A DNA stretch of 64,000 nucleotides from NCBI RefSeq assembly GCF_030580915.1, contig NZ_JAUQTA010000001.1:1302001-1366000 (forward strand), given 5' to 3'. The notes under the pieces are model-generated. The model was not told where the DNA came from and did no database searches. It saw only the letters and a list, made by a program, of their open reading frames with translations. Source of the DNA: Nocardioides jiangxiensis. GTDB taxonomy: Bacteria > Actinomycetota > Actinomycetes > Propionibacteriales > Nocardioidaceae. The translations under genes and the position numbers were made by a program. This document shows positions 56,099-63,019 of this stretch, one piece after another. Numbering within the stretch: the stretch's first letter is position 1; each line of letters begins with the position of its first letter.

Positions 56099-56105
56099 TC
56101 CCTCC

Positions 56106-57659
56106 ATGGAGCCCTCATCCCGGACGTCGTACGCCGCAGCCGGCCTGCTCTCGACCGGGGCCGGTGTCGCAGCCGGCCACCTCGTCGCTGCCCTGACCGA
56201 TCCCGCCGCCTCGCCCGTGCTGGCGGTCGGCTCGACCGTGATCGACCTGACCCCGACCCCCGTCAAGGAGTGGGCGGTGCGCGAGCTCGGCACTGCCGAC
56301 AAGCCCGTGCTGCTGGCCTCGGTCGCGCTCGGCACGCTCGCCCTCGCGGGTGGCGCCGGCCTCCTCGCGCGGCGCTCGGCGCGACTCGGCGCACTGGTCC
56401 TCCTCGGCCTGGTGGCGCTGGCGGGTGTCCTCGCGATGCGTCGCCCGGCGGCGACCGCGGTCGATGTCCTGCCGGCGCTGGTCGCGGCCGTCGTCGGGCT
56501 CGCCGTGTTCGCGCTCGCCGTGCAGGCCCTGCGCCGGGCCGGCGACGCGCGCACGACCGACGCCCTCGAGCCGGGCTCGGCCGAGGCGGTCGTGGCGGCC
56601 CGTGCCAGCCGCCGCGGCCTCCTCCTCGGCGCCGGCACCGTGGCCGCACTCAGCGCCGCGGCCGCCGCCACCGGCCAGTGGGTGATCCGGACCGGCACGC
56701 AGATCGGCGACATCGTCCTGCCACGTGCCGCGAAGCCGCTGCCTCCGCTCCCGACCGGCCTCGAGGAGGCCCACGACGGCATCTCGCCGCTGCGCACCAC
56801 CAACGCGCGCTTCTACCGCGTCGACACCAACCTCGTCGTTCCCCGCGTGGACGTCGACAGCTGGCGGCTCCGGATCGACGGTGACGTCCGGCAGGAGCTC
56901 ACCCTCACCTACGACGACCTGCGGAGCATGCCGCTCGTCGAGCGCGACATCACCCTCACCTGCGTCTCCAACGAGGTCGGCGGCAAGTACGTGGGCGCCG
57001 CCCGCTGGCTCGGCGTACCGCTGAAGGACCTGCTGGACCAGGCCGGTGTCGGGACGAAGGCCGACCAGCTGCTGAGCACCGCCGTGGACGGGTTCACCAT
57101 CAGCACCCCGCTCGACGTCGTACGCGACGGGCGCGACGTGCTGGTCGCGATCGGCATGAACGGCGAGCCCCTGCCCGCGGACCACGGCTTCCCCGCACGT
57201 CTGGTCACACCCGGCGTGTACGGCTTCGTCGGCGCGACCAAGTGGCTGACCCGGCTGACGCTGACCACCTACGCCGCGAAGCGCGCCTACTGGACCAAGC
57301 GGGGCTGGGCCACCGACGCCCCGATCAAGGTCTCCGCGCGCATCGACACCCCGCGCCCGCTCTCCACCATCAAGGCAGGCAGGACCGTCATCGGCGGGGT
57401 CGCCTGGGCCCAGCACCGCGGCATCCGACGGGTCGAGGTGCGCATCGACGGTGGTGCCTGGCAGACGGCGCGACTCGGCCCCGACGTCGGCGTCGACTAC
57501 TGGCGCCAGTGGTACCTGCCGTGGGACGCCCCCAGCGGTCGGCACCTGGTGGCCGTCCGCGCCGTGACCCTCGACGGCGACGTCCAGACGGCGGTGCGGC
57601 GCACGCCGTTCCCCGACGGGTCGAGCGGGATCCAGGAAGTCGTGGTCACGGTCGCCTGA
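56106..57659 (+). CDS. Membrane-anchored molybdopterin-dependent oxidoreductase (sulfite-oxidase-like)
   Basis: The 517-residue protein has an N-terminal membrane region of about five helices (1-195, ending ARASRRGLLLGAGTVAALSAAAAATG). An exported sulfite-oxidase-type molybdopterin domain follows (~215-400), whose LTCVSNEVGG holds the molybdenum ligand Cys286. A C-terminal Ig-like dimerisation domain (~415-517, GGVAWAQHRGIRRVEVRIDGGAWQTA) completes it. The blocks VDTNLVVPRVDVDSWRLRIDGDV and HGFPARLVTPGVYGFVGATKWLTRL are typical. The redox partner and substrate are not known. It precedes the fasciclin-sigK-rskA genes on the same strand and has a weak SigK-type promoter. Confidence 0.9.
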   Translation: MEPSSRTSYAAAGLLSTGAGVAAGHLVAALTDPAASPVLAVGSTVIDLTPTPVKEWAVRELGTADKPVLLASVALGTLALAGGAGLLARRSARLGALVLLGLVALAGVLAMRRPAATAVDVLPALVAAVVGLAVFALAVQALRRAGDARTTDALEPGSAEAVVAARASRRGLLLGAGTVAALSAAAAATGQWVIRTGTQIGDIVLPRAAKPLPPLPTGLEEAHDGISPLRTTNARFYRVDTNLVVPRVDVDSWRLRIDGDVRQELTLTYDDLRSMPLVERDITLTCVSNEVGGKYVGAARWLGVPLKDLLDQAGVGTKADQLLSTAVDGFTISTPLDVVRDGRDVLVAIGMNGEPLPADHGFPARLVTPGVYGFVGATKWLTRLTLTTYAAKRAYWTKRGWATDAPIKVSARIDTPRPLSTIKAGRTVIGGVAWAQHRGIRRVEVRIDGGAWQTARLGPDVGVDYWRQWYLPWDAPSGRHLVAVRAVTLDGDVQTAVRRTPFPDGSSGIQEVVVTVA

Positions 57660-57660
57660 C

Positions 57661-57684
57661 CTGACGGCGGCCCTGACGGCGGCC
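57661..57684. repeat. Two tandem copies of CTGACGGCGGCC
   Basis: The 12-base unit CTGACGGCGGCC occurs twice back to back (57661-57672 and 57673-57684) right after the molybdoenzyme stop, followed by CGG and a run of seven A. It may be part of a terminator or simple slippage. Confidence 0.6.
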
Positions 57685-57707
57685 CGGAAAAAAACTGCAC
57701 GGATCTC

Positions 57708-57734
57708 CCATCCGCCCGGGGCTCCGCTCCGAAT
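57708..57734 (+). promoter_or_regulatory. SigK-type promoter before the fasciclin gene
   Basis: CCATCC (57708-57713) and CCGAAT (57729-57734), separated by 15 bases, exactly match the -35 and -10 hexamers reported for SigK-dependent promoters in mycobacteria (from memory). It lies 36 bases before the fasciclin ATG and would drive fasciclin, sigK, rskA and the downstream lipid genes. The expected spacer length needs checking against the published sites. Confidence 0.7.
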
Positions 57735-57770
57735 TCCCATCACAGTCCCACCCGACCGAAAGGCAGCACC

Positions 57771-58379
57771 ATGAACCTCCGTCGCACCGGCTCCGCACTC
57801 CTCGTGATCGGCGCCCTCTCGCTCTCCGCCACCGCCTGTGGCTCCGACGACAGCAACGACATGAAGGCCGAGCCGAAGGCCTCCGCCTCCGACACGATGA
57901 ACGCCGGCGCCCAGACGTTCGGCCCCGGCTGCGCGGGCGTCCCGAAGACCGGCGCCGGCTCCTTCAACGGCATGGCCACCGCCCCGGTCGCCACCGCCGC
58001 GAGCGCCAACCCGCTGCTCAAGACCCTCGTCGCCGCTGTCGGCGCCGCGGACCTCGGTGACACCCTGAACAGCGCCGACGGCATCACCGTCTTCGCGCCC
58101 ACCGACGACGCCTTCGCGAAGATCCCGAAGAAGACCCTCGACGGCGTCCTCGCGGACAAGGCCACGCTGACCAAGATCCTCACCCACCACGTCGTGGCCG
58201 GCCAGCTCTCCCCCGACGAGCTCGCGGGCACCCACAAGACGCTCGAGGGCGACAGCATCACGGTCAAGGGCTCCGGCGAGAACTTCACCGTCGGCAAGGA
58301 GAACGCTGCGGTCCTCTGCGGCAACATCCCCACCGCCAACGCGACCGTCTACGTCATCGACACTGTCCTGATGCCCTGA
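57771..58379 (+). CDS. Fasciclin-domain lipoprotein (MPT83/MPT70-like)
   Basis: The 202-residue protein has a lipoprotein signal (RTGSALLVIGALSLSATAC, lipidated Cys23). A Ser/Lys/Ala-rich linker and one fasciclin (FAS1) domain follow. SANPLLKTLVAAVGAADLGDTLNSADGITVFAPTDDAFAKIPKKTLDGVL is the H1/H2-type signature and LTKILTHHVVAGQLSPDEL follows. Mycobacterial MPT83 and MPT70, the best-known SigK targets, have the same layout. A CCATCC/CCGAAT promoter lies upstream and sigK follows after 11 bases. The role is probably cell-surface adhesion or ligand binding. The ribosome-binding site is AAAGG, 7 bases before the ATG. Confidence 0.9.
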   Translation: MNLRRTGSALLVIGALSLSATACGSDDSNDMKAEPKASASDTMNAGAQTFGPGCAGVPKTGAGSFNGMATAPVATAASANPLLKTLVAAVGAADLGDTLNSADGITVFAPTDDAFAKIPKKTLDGVLADKATLTKILTHHVVAGQLSPDELAGTHKTLEGDSITVKGSGENFTVGKENAAVLCGNIPTANATVYVIDTVLMP

Positions 58380-58390
58380 TTCCCGCAAGG

Positions 58391-59011
58391 ATGAACGACA
58401 TGACAGGCCTTCGTGCCGTCCCCTCCGGCGATCCGTCGCCGGAGGGGGCGGCCTCCCCCTCGGCAGCGCCCGACCTCGCGGCGCTGCTGCGCCGCTCCTC
58501 ACGGGGCGACGAGACGGCCTTCGCCGCGCTGTACGACGCGATGGCGTCGCGCGTCTACGGCCTCCTGCTCCGCGTGGTGCGCGACCCCGCCCAGGCGGAG
58601 GAGGTGACCCAGGAGACCTTCCTGGAGATCTGGCGCACCGCGTCCCGGTTCGACCCGGCTCGTGGCAGCGCGGTGGCCTGGATGCTGACCATCACGCACC
58701 GCAAGGGCGTCGACCGGGTCCGCTCGGCCGAGGCCGCGACGCGGCGCGACACGACGTACCACCGCGAGACGCAGCCCGTCGAGCACGACGTCACCGCCGA
58801 GGAGGCGACCGCCTCCCTCGAGGCCGGACGCGTCCGCCAGGCACTTCAGACCCTCACCCCCACCCAGCGCGAAGCCGTGGAGCTCGCCTATCTCGGTGGG
58901 TACACCCACACGGAGGTGGCCACCATGCTGGACCTGCCTCTCGGGACCGCAAAGACACGCATACGCGACGGGCTGATCCGTCTGCGCGACACGATGGGAG
59001 TCGGACAATGA
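58391..59011 (+). CDS. sigK: ECF RNA polymerase sigma factor SigK
   Basis: The 206-residue ECF sigma factor has region 2 (~35-105: RGDETAFAALYDAMASRVYGLLLRVVRDPAQAEEVTQETFLEIWRTASRFDPARGSAVAWMLTITHRKGVDRVR). Region 4 is at ~140-200 (RVRQALQTLTPTQREAVELAYLGGYTHTEVATMLDLPLGTAKTRIRDGLIRLRD). Neighbouring genes (fasciclin, rskA, FAD/DUF1365, CFA-type) match the mycobacterial sigK locus. It contains no cysteine, so the disulfide switch proposed for the mycobacterial protein cannot operate here. The start is ATG 58391 or, better placed relative to AAGG, ATG 58400. Its stop overlaps the rskA ATG. Confidence 0.9.
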   Translation: MNDMTGLRAVPSGDPSPEGAASPSAAPDLAALLRRSSRGDETAFAALYDAMASRVYGLLLRVVRDPAQAEEVTQETFLEIWRTASRFDPARGSAVAWMLTITHRKGVDRVRSAEAATRRDTTYHRETQPVEHDVTAEEATASLEAGRVRQALQTLTPTQREAVELAYLGGYTHTEVATMLDLPLGTAKTRIRDGLIRLRDTMGVGQ

Positions 59012-59709
59012 GCGAGATCCACGCCCTGTCCGGGGCCTACGCGATCGACGCACTGGACGAGCACGAGCGCGCGCTCTTCGAGCGCCACCTGGCCGAGTGC
59101 GCGGACTGCCGCGCCGAGGTCGACAGCCTGCGCGGCGCCGCCGCCTCGCTGGCCGAGACGACGATCGCGACGCCGCCGCCGGCCCTGCGCGCCGACGTCC
59201 TGGCCGCGATCTCCACCGTCCGCCCGCTTCCTCCGCTCCCGGCCCAGGAGAGCGGTGTCCACGCCGGTGGACGCCGGTTTCGCCACCTCCTCGTGGCAGC
59301 AGCGGCGGTGGCCGTGGTCGGCACCGGGGCCGCGGTGACGCACCCCTGGACCGATGACCGGGTGGACCCGGTGCAGCAGGTGATCGCCGCGTCCGACAGC
59401 GACCAGGCCACGGCGAAGGTCGACGGCGCGAAGCTGACCGTCTACCGCTCCGCCTCGCTCGGCAAGGCCGCCCTGGTCACCGACGAGCTGCCTGCTGCGG
59501 CGAAGGGCAAGGTCTACGAGCTCTGGCTGCAGGTCGACGGGGCGATGGTGCCGGCCGGCCTGCTGGAGGGTTCCGGCGACCAGGAGCTGCTGCTCACCGG
59601 CGACGCCTCGAAGGCCACCGCTGCCGGGATCACCGTCGAGCCCGACGGCGGCTCGCGGCAGCCGACCTCGACCCCGATCGCCCTCTTCGACCTCACCCAG
59701 GACACCTGA
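59008..59709 (+). CDS. rskA: Anti-sigma-K factor RskA
   Basis: The 233-residue single-pass membrane anti-sigma factor holds SigK inactive. The N-terminal domain has the zinc-binding ZAS motif His27-x3-Cys31-x2-Cys34 (HLAECADC). A membrane helix (about 93-110, LLVAAAAVAVVGTGAAV) and an exported C-terminal domain (LWLQVDGAMVPAGLLEG..., ITVEPDGGSRQPT) of the RskA family follow. The ATG overlaps the sigK stop and the TGA overlaps the next ATG, so sigma, anti-sigma and the oxidoreductase are translationally coupled. From memory, mycobacterial RskA lacks the HxxxCxxC motif, so this one may differ in its sensing. Confidence 0.92.
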   Translation: MSEIHALSGAYAIDALDEHERALFERHLAECADCRAEVDSLRGAAASLAETTIATPPPALRADVLAAISTVRPLPPLPAQESGVHAGGRRFRHLLVAAAAVAVVGTGAAVTHPWTDDRVDPVQQVIAASDSDQATAKVDGAKLTVYRSASLGKAALVTDELPAAAKGKVYELWLQVDGAMVPAGLLEGSGDQELLLTGDASKATAAGITVEPDGGSRQPTSTPIALFDLTQDT

Positions 59710-61706
59710 TGACCAGCTCTGCACCGGCCCGGGAGACCCCGCGCCGGGTGGCTGTCGTCGGCTCCGGCGTCGCCGGGCTGACCGCCGCACACGTGATCGC
59801 GAAGTCGTCGAGGGTGACCCTGCTCGAGGCCGACGAGCGACTCGGCGGCCACGCCGACACCCACCGGGTGACGACTGCCGACGGGCGCGAGCTCGCCATC
59901 GACACCGGCTTCATCGTCCACAACGAGCGCACCTACCCCACCCTGCTCCGGCTCTTCCGCGAGCTGGGTGTGGAGACGCAGCCGTCGGAGATGTCGATGT
60001 CGGTGCGTGACGACACCACCGGCCTCGAGTACGCCGGAGCCCTCGGGCTGCAGGGCCTCTTCCCGACCCGGGCCAACCTGGGGCGGCGGAGGTACCTGCG
60101 CATGCTGGCCGAGATCCCGCGCTTCCACCGCGCGGCGCGCGCCCTGCTGGCAGCGCCGGAGGACGAGGACGAGCCGCTGGCTGCCTTCCTCGAGCGGCAC
60201 GGCTTCTCGGCGTACTTCCAGCGGCACTTCATGGAGCCGATGGTCGCCGCGGTGTGGTCCTGCGACCCGGACACGGCCCTGGCCTACCCGGCGCGGTACC
60301 TGTTCACCTTCCTGCAGCACCACGGGATGCTCTCCGTCTGGGGCTCGCCGCAGTGGCGCACCGTGACCGGCGGCTCGCACGCGTACGTCGACCGGGTCGC
60401 CGCCGGCCTGCACGAGGTGCGGACCGGCACCAAGGTGACCTCGCTGCGCGAGCTCCCCGAGGGGGTCGAGGTGACCGACGGCAACGGCCGGACCGAGCTC
60501 TTCGACGCGGTCGTCGTGGCCACGCACCCGCACCAGGCGCTGGCCATGCTGGCCGAGCCGACGGCGACCCAGGCCGAGGTGCTGCGAGCGATGGAGTACT
60601 CCCCCAACACGGCCCAGCTGCACACCGACGCCTCGCTGCTGCCGCAGGCTCGGCGCGCGCACGCGTCGTGGAACTTCCGGCGCCGCAGCGAGGCCGCCGG
60701 GCGGGTGACGGTCACCTACGACCTCACACGGCTGCAGCGGCTCGACACCGACACCGCCTACCTGGTGACGCTCGGCGGCACCGACCTGGTCGACCCGGCC
60801 ACGGTGATCGCGACGCGTGAGTACGAGCACCCGCTCTACACGCCGGAGTCGGTGGCCGCGCAGCGGCGCCTGCCGGCCTGCGACACCGACCGGATCGTCT
60901 TCGCCGGCGCGTACCACGGCTGGGGCTTCCACGAGGACGGCGCGCGGTCCGGGGCCCACGCCGCCGAGCGGCTCGGCTTCAGCTGGGACGCGCCGGCGGC
61001 ACTGCCCCGGGGCGGCCGCGTCTACACGACGACCATCCGGCACAGCCGGCGTGCGCCGCGACGCACGTTCAGCTACCGGTCGCGGACGTGGCTGGTCGAC
61101 CTCGACGACGTGCCTCCTGCGCGCCTGCACCGCGAGTTCCGGTCAGCCGACCACATCGGCGATCCGACGCGCTCGATCCGCGACAACGTCGTGGACTTCC
61201 TCGCGCGCCGGGAGATCACCGTCGACGGCCGGATCCTGATGCTGACGAACCCGCGTGCCTTCGGCTACTGCTTCAACCCGATCAGCGTCTTCTGGTGCCA
61301 CCGCGCCTCGGGCGAGCTGGCCTGCGTGCTGATCGAGGTGCACAACACCTACGGCGACCGCCACGCCTACGTCGTCCACCCGGACGCCGACGGCCGTGCC
61401 ACCGTGCCGAAGCAGATGTACGTGTCGCCGTTCCACGACACCTCCGGGGACTACCAGGTCAGCGTCCCCCGCCCCGACGAGCGGGTGGCGGTCGGGATCA
61501 CCCTGCAACCGCAGGGCTTCGCCGCCACCCTCACCGGCACCGCCCTGCCGACCGGTCGGCGGGCCGCCCTCGGCACCGTCGTCCGCACCCCGTGGCCGGC
61601 GCTGCTCGGGCGCCTGCGCATCCAGTGGCAGGGCATCCGGCTCTGGCTGCGCCGTGTTCCCGTCCAGCCACGGCCCCACCACGATCCCCAGGAGGGAACC
61701 CGATGA
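59709..61706 (+). CDS. Fused FAD-dependent oxidoreductase and DUF1365 protein
   Basis: The 665-residue protein joins two proteins normally separate. Residues 1-~425 form an amine-oxidase-like FAD enzyme: VAVVGSGVAGLTAAHVIA (GSGVAG 18-23), RLGGHADTHRV, DTGFIVHNERTYPTLLRLFRELG and a C-terminal FAD block IVFAGAYHGWGFHEDGARSGAHAA. Residues ~438-660 form DUF1365 (YTTTIRHSRRAPRRTFSYRSRTWLVDLD, LTNPRAFGYCFNPISVFWC, MYVSPFHDTSGDYQ). In mycobacteria the two are adjacent genes (Rv0449c and Rv0448c types) before ufaA1. The start overlaps the rskA stop and the stop overlaps the next ATG. The role is likely modification of membrane fatty acids together with the methyltransferases; the reaction is unknown. 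Confidence 0.88.
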   Translation: MTSSAPARETPRRVAVVGSGVAGLTAAHVIAKSSRVTLLEADERLGGHADTHRVTTADGRELAIDTGFIVHNERTYPTLLRLFRELGVETQPSEMSMSVRDDTTGLEYAGALGLQGLFPTRANLGRRRYLRMLAEIPRFHRAARALLAAPEDEDEPLAAFLERHGFSAYFQRHFMEPMVAAVWSCDPDTALAYPARYLFTFLQHHGMLSVWGSPQWRTVTGGSHAYVDRVAAGLHEVRTGTKVTSLRELPEGVEVTDGNGRTELFDAVVVATHPHQALAMLAEPTATQAEVLRAMEYSPNTAQLHTDASLLPQARRAHASWNFRRRSEAAGRVTVTYDLTRLQRLDTDTAYLVTLGGTDLVDPATVIATREYEHPLYTPESVAAQRRLPACDTDRIVFAGAYHGWGFHEDGARSGAHAAERLGFSWDAPAALPRGGRVYTTTIRHSRRAPRRTFSYRSRTWLVDLDDVPPARLHREFRSADHIGDPTRSIRDNVVDFLARREITVDGRILMLTNPRAFGYCFNPISVFWCHRASGELACVLIEVHNTYGDRHAYVVHPDADGRATVPKQMYVSPFHDTSGDYQVSVPRPDERVAVGITLQPQGFAATLTGTALPTGRRAALGTVVRTPWPALLGRLRIQWQGIRLWLRRVPVQPRPHHDPQEGTR

Positions 61707-63019
61707 GCGACACCTCCACGCTGCGTACCGCAGCGCCCCGGATCCGCCCGGACCTCGAGCTCTGGCCCGACCTGGCGCAGCTGCCCGAGGGCCCGCGGGC
61801 CCGGGTCTCGGCCCGGGTCGCCAACGGCATCCTGCGGGCCGTCTGCCGGCGCCTCGACATCCAGCTCGTCCACCCGGACGAGGCCCTGGACCCGACCCGC
61901 CCGGCGATCGTGCTGCACGACGAGGAGGAGTTCCTCCTCCGCGTCGGCAGCGACGGCCTGATCGGCTTCGGCGAGGCCTACCTCACCGGCGCCTGGGAGT
62001 CCCCCGACATCGCTGCCCTGATCGGCACCCTCGGTGCGAACATCGACCGGATCGTGCCCCGCTGGATGCAGCGGCTGCGCCGGGTCCACGTACGCCGCGA
62101 GCCCCGCCGCCACCAGAACACCATCGACGGCAGCCGGTCGAACATCTCGCACCACTACGACCTGTCCAACGACCTGTTCACGCTCTTCCTCGACCCGACG
62201 CTCTCCTACTCCTCGGCACTCTTCCCGTCCGAGGTGGTGCAGAACGACGGTCACCGGGTGGCCCTGGCGCCGGCCCCTCCCGCGGAGGACGCCAGCACCG
62301 CGCTGACCGCAGCCCAGCACCGCAAGATCGACCGCCTGCTGGACCAGGCCGGCGTCGGCGCCGGCACCCGCGTGCTCGAGATCGGCACCGGCTGGGGCGA
62401 GCTGGCCCTGCGGGCTGCTGCGCGGGGCGCGACCGTGCGCACCGTGACCCTGTCGCAGGAGCAGCTGGAGCTGGCCCGGGAGCGCGTCGCCGCTGCGGGC
62501 CTGGCCGACCGGGTGAGCATCGAGCTGCTCGACTACCGCCTCGTCGAGGGCGAGTACGACGCGGTGGTCTCGGTGGAGATGATCGAGGCCGTCGGCGACG
62601 AGTACTGGTCGACGTACTTCCGCAAGGTGGACGAGCTCCTCGCCCCGGGGGGCCGGTTCGCCCTCCAGGCGATCACCATGCCGCACGGCCGGATGCTCGC
62701 CACGCGCGACGACTTCACCTGGATCAAGAAGTACATCTTCCCCGGCGGGCTGCTCCCCTCGGTCGAGGCGATCGAGCGGATCACCGCCGCCGAGACCTCC
62801 CTCCGGGTCGCCGACCGGCTGTCGATGGGCGCCCACTACGCCGAGACCCTGCGGATCTGGGACCAGACCTTCTCCGCCGCCACCCCGCAGGTCCGGGCGC
62901 TCGGCTTCGACGTGACCTTCCTCCGGATGTGGCACTTCTACCTCGCCTACTGCCAGGGCGGCTTCGCCTCCGGCTACACCGACGTCCAGCAGATGACCTT
63001 CGTGAAGGAGTCCCGATGA
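61703..63019 (+). CDS. Cyclopropane-fatty-acyl-phospholipid-synthase-type methyltransferase (UfaA1-like)
   Basis: The 438-residue SAM-dependent enzyme has the CFA-synthase layout. The N-terminal substrate domain has LRVGSDGLIGFGEAYLTGAWESPDIAALIGTL. NISHHYDLSNDLFTLFLDPTLSYSSALF starts the catalytic domain, and the SAM loop LEIGTGWGELALRA lies near residue 226. VVSVEMIEAVGDEYWSTYFRKVDELL and TFLRMWHFYLAYCQGGF close the domain. It would add a methylene or methyl group to unsaturated acyl chains in membrane lipids. GGAGGG lies 6 bases before the ATG. It overlaps the fused oxidoreductase upstream and the next methyltransferase downstream (ATGA both times). Whether the product is cyclopropane or a methyl branch cannot be told. 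Confidence 0.9.
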   Translation: MSDTSTLRTAAPRIRPDLELWPDLAQLPEGPRARVSARVANGILRAVCRRLDIQLVHPDEALDPTRPAIVLHDEEEFLLRVGSDGLIGFGEAYLTGAWESPDIAALIGTLGANIDRIVPRWMQRLRRVHVRREPRRHQNTIDGSRSNISHHYDLSNDLFTLFLDPTLSYSSALFPSEVVQNDGHRVALAPAPPAEDASTALTAAQHRKIDRLLDQAGVGAGTRVLEIGTGWGELALRAAARGATVRTVTLSQEQLELARERVAAAGLADRVSIELLDYRLVEGEYDAVVSVEMIEAVGDEYWSTYFRKVDELLAPGGRFALQAITMPHGRMLATRDDFTWIKKYIFPGGLLPSVEAIERITAAETSLRVADRLSMGAHYAETLRIWDQTFSAATPQVRALGFDVTFLRMWHFYLAYCQGGFASGYTDVQQMTFVKESR

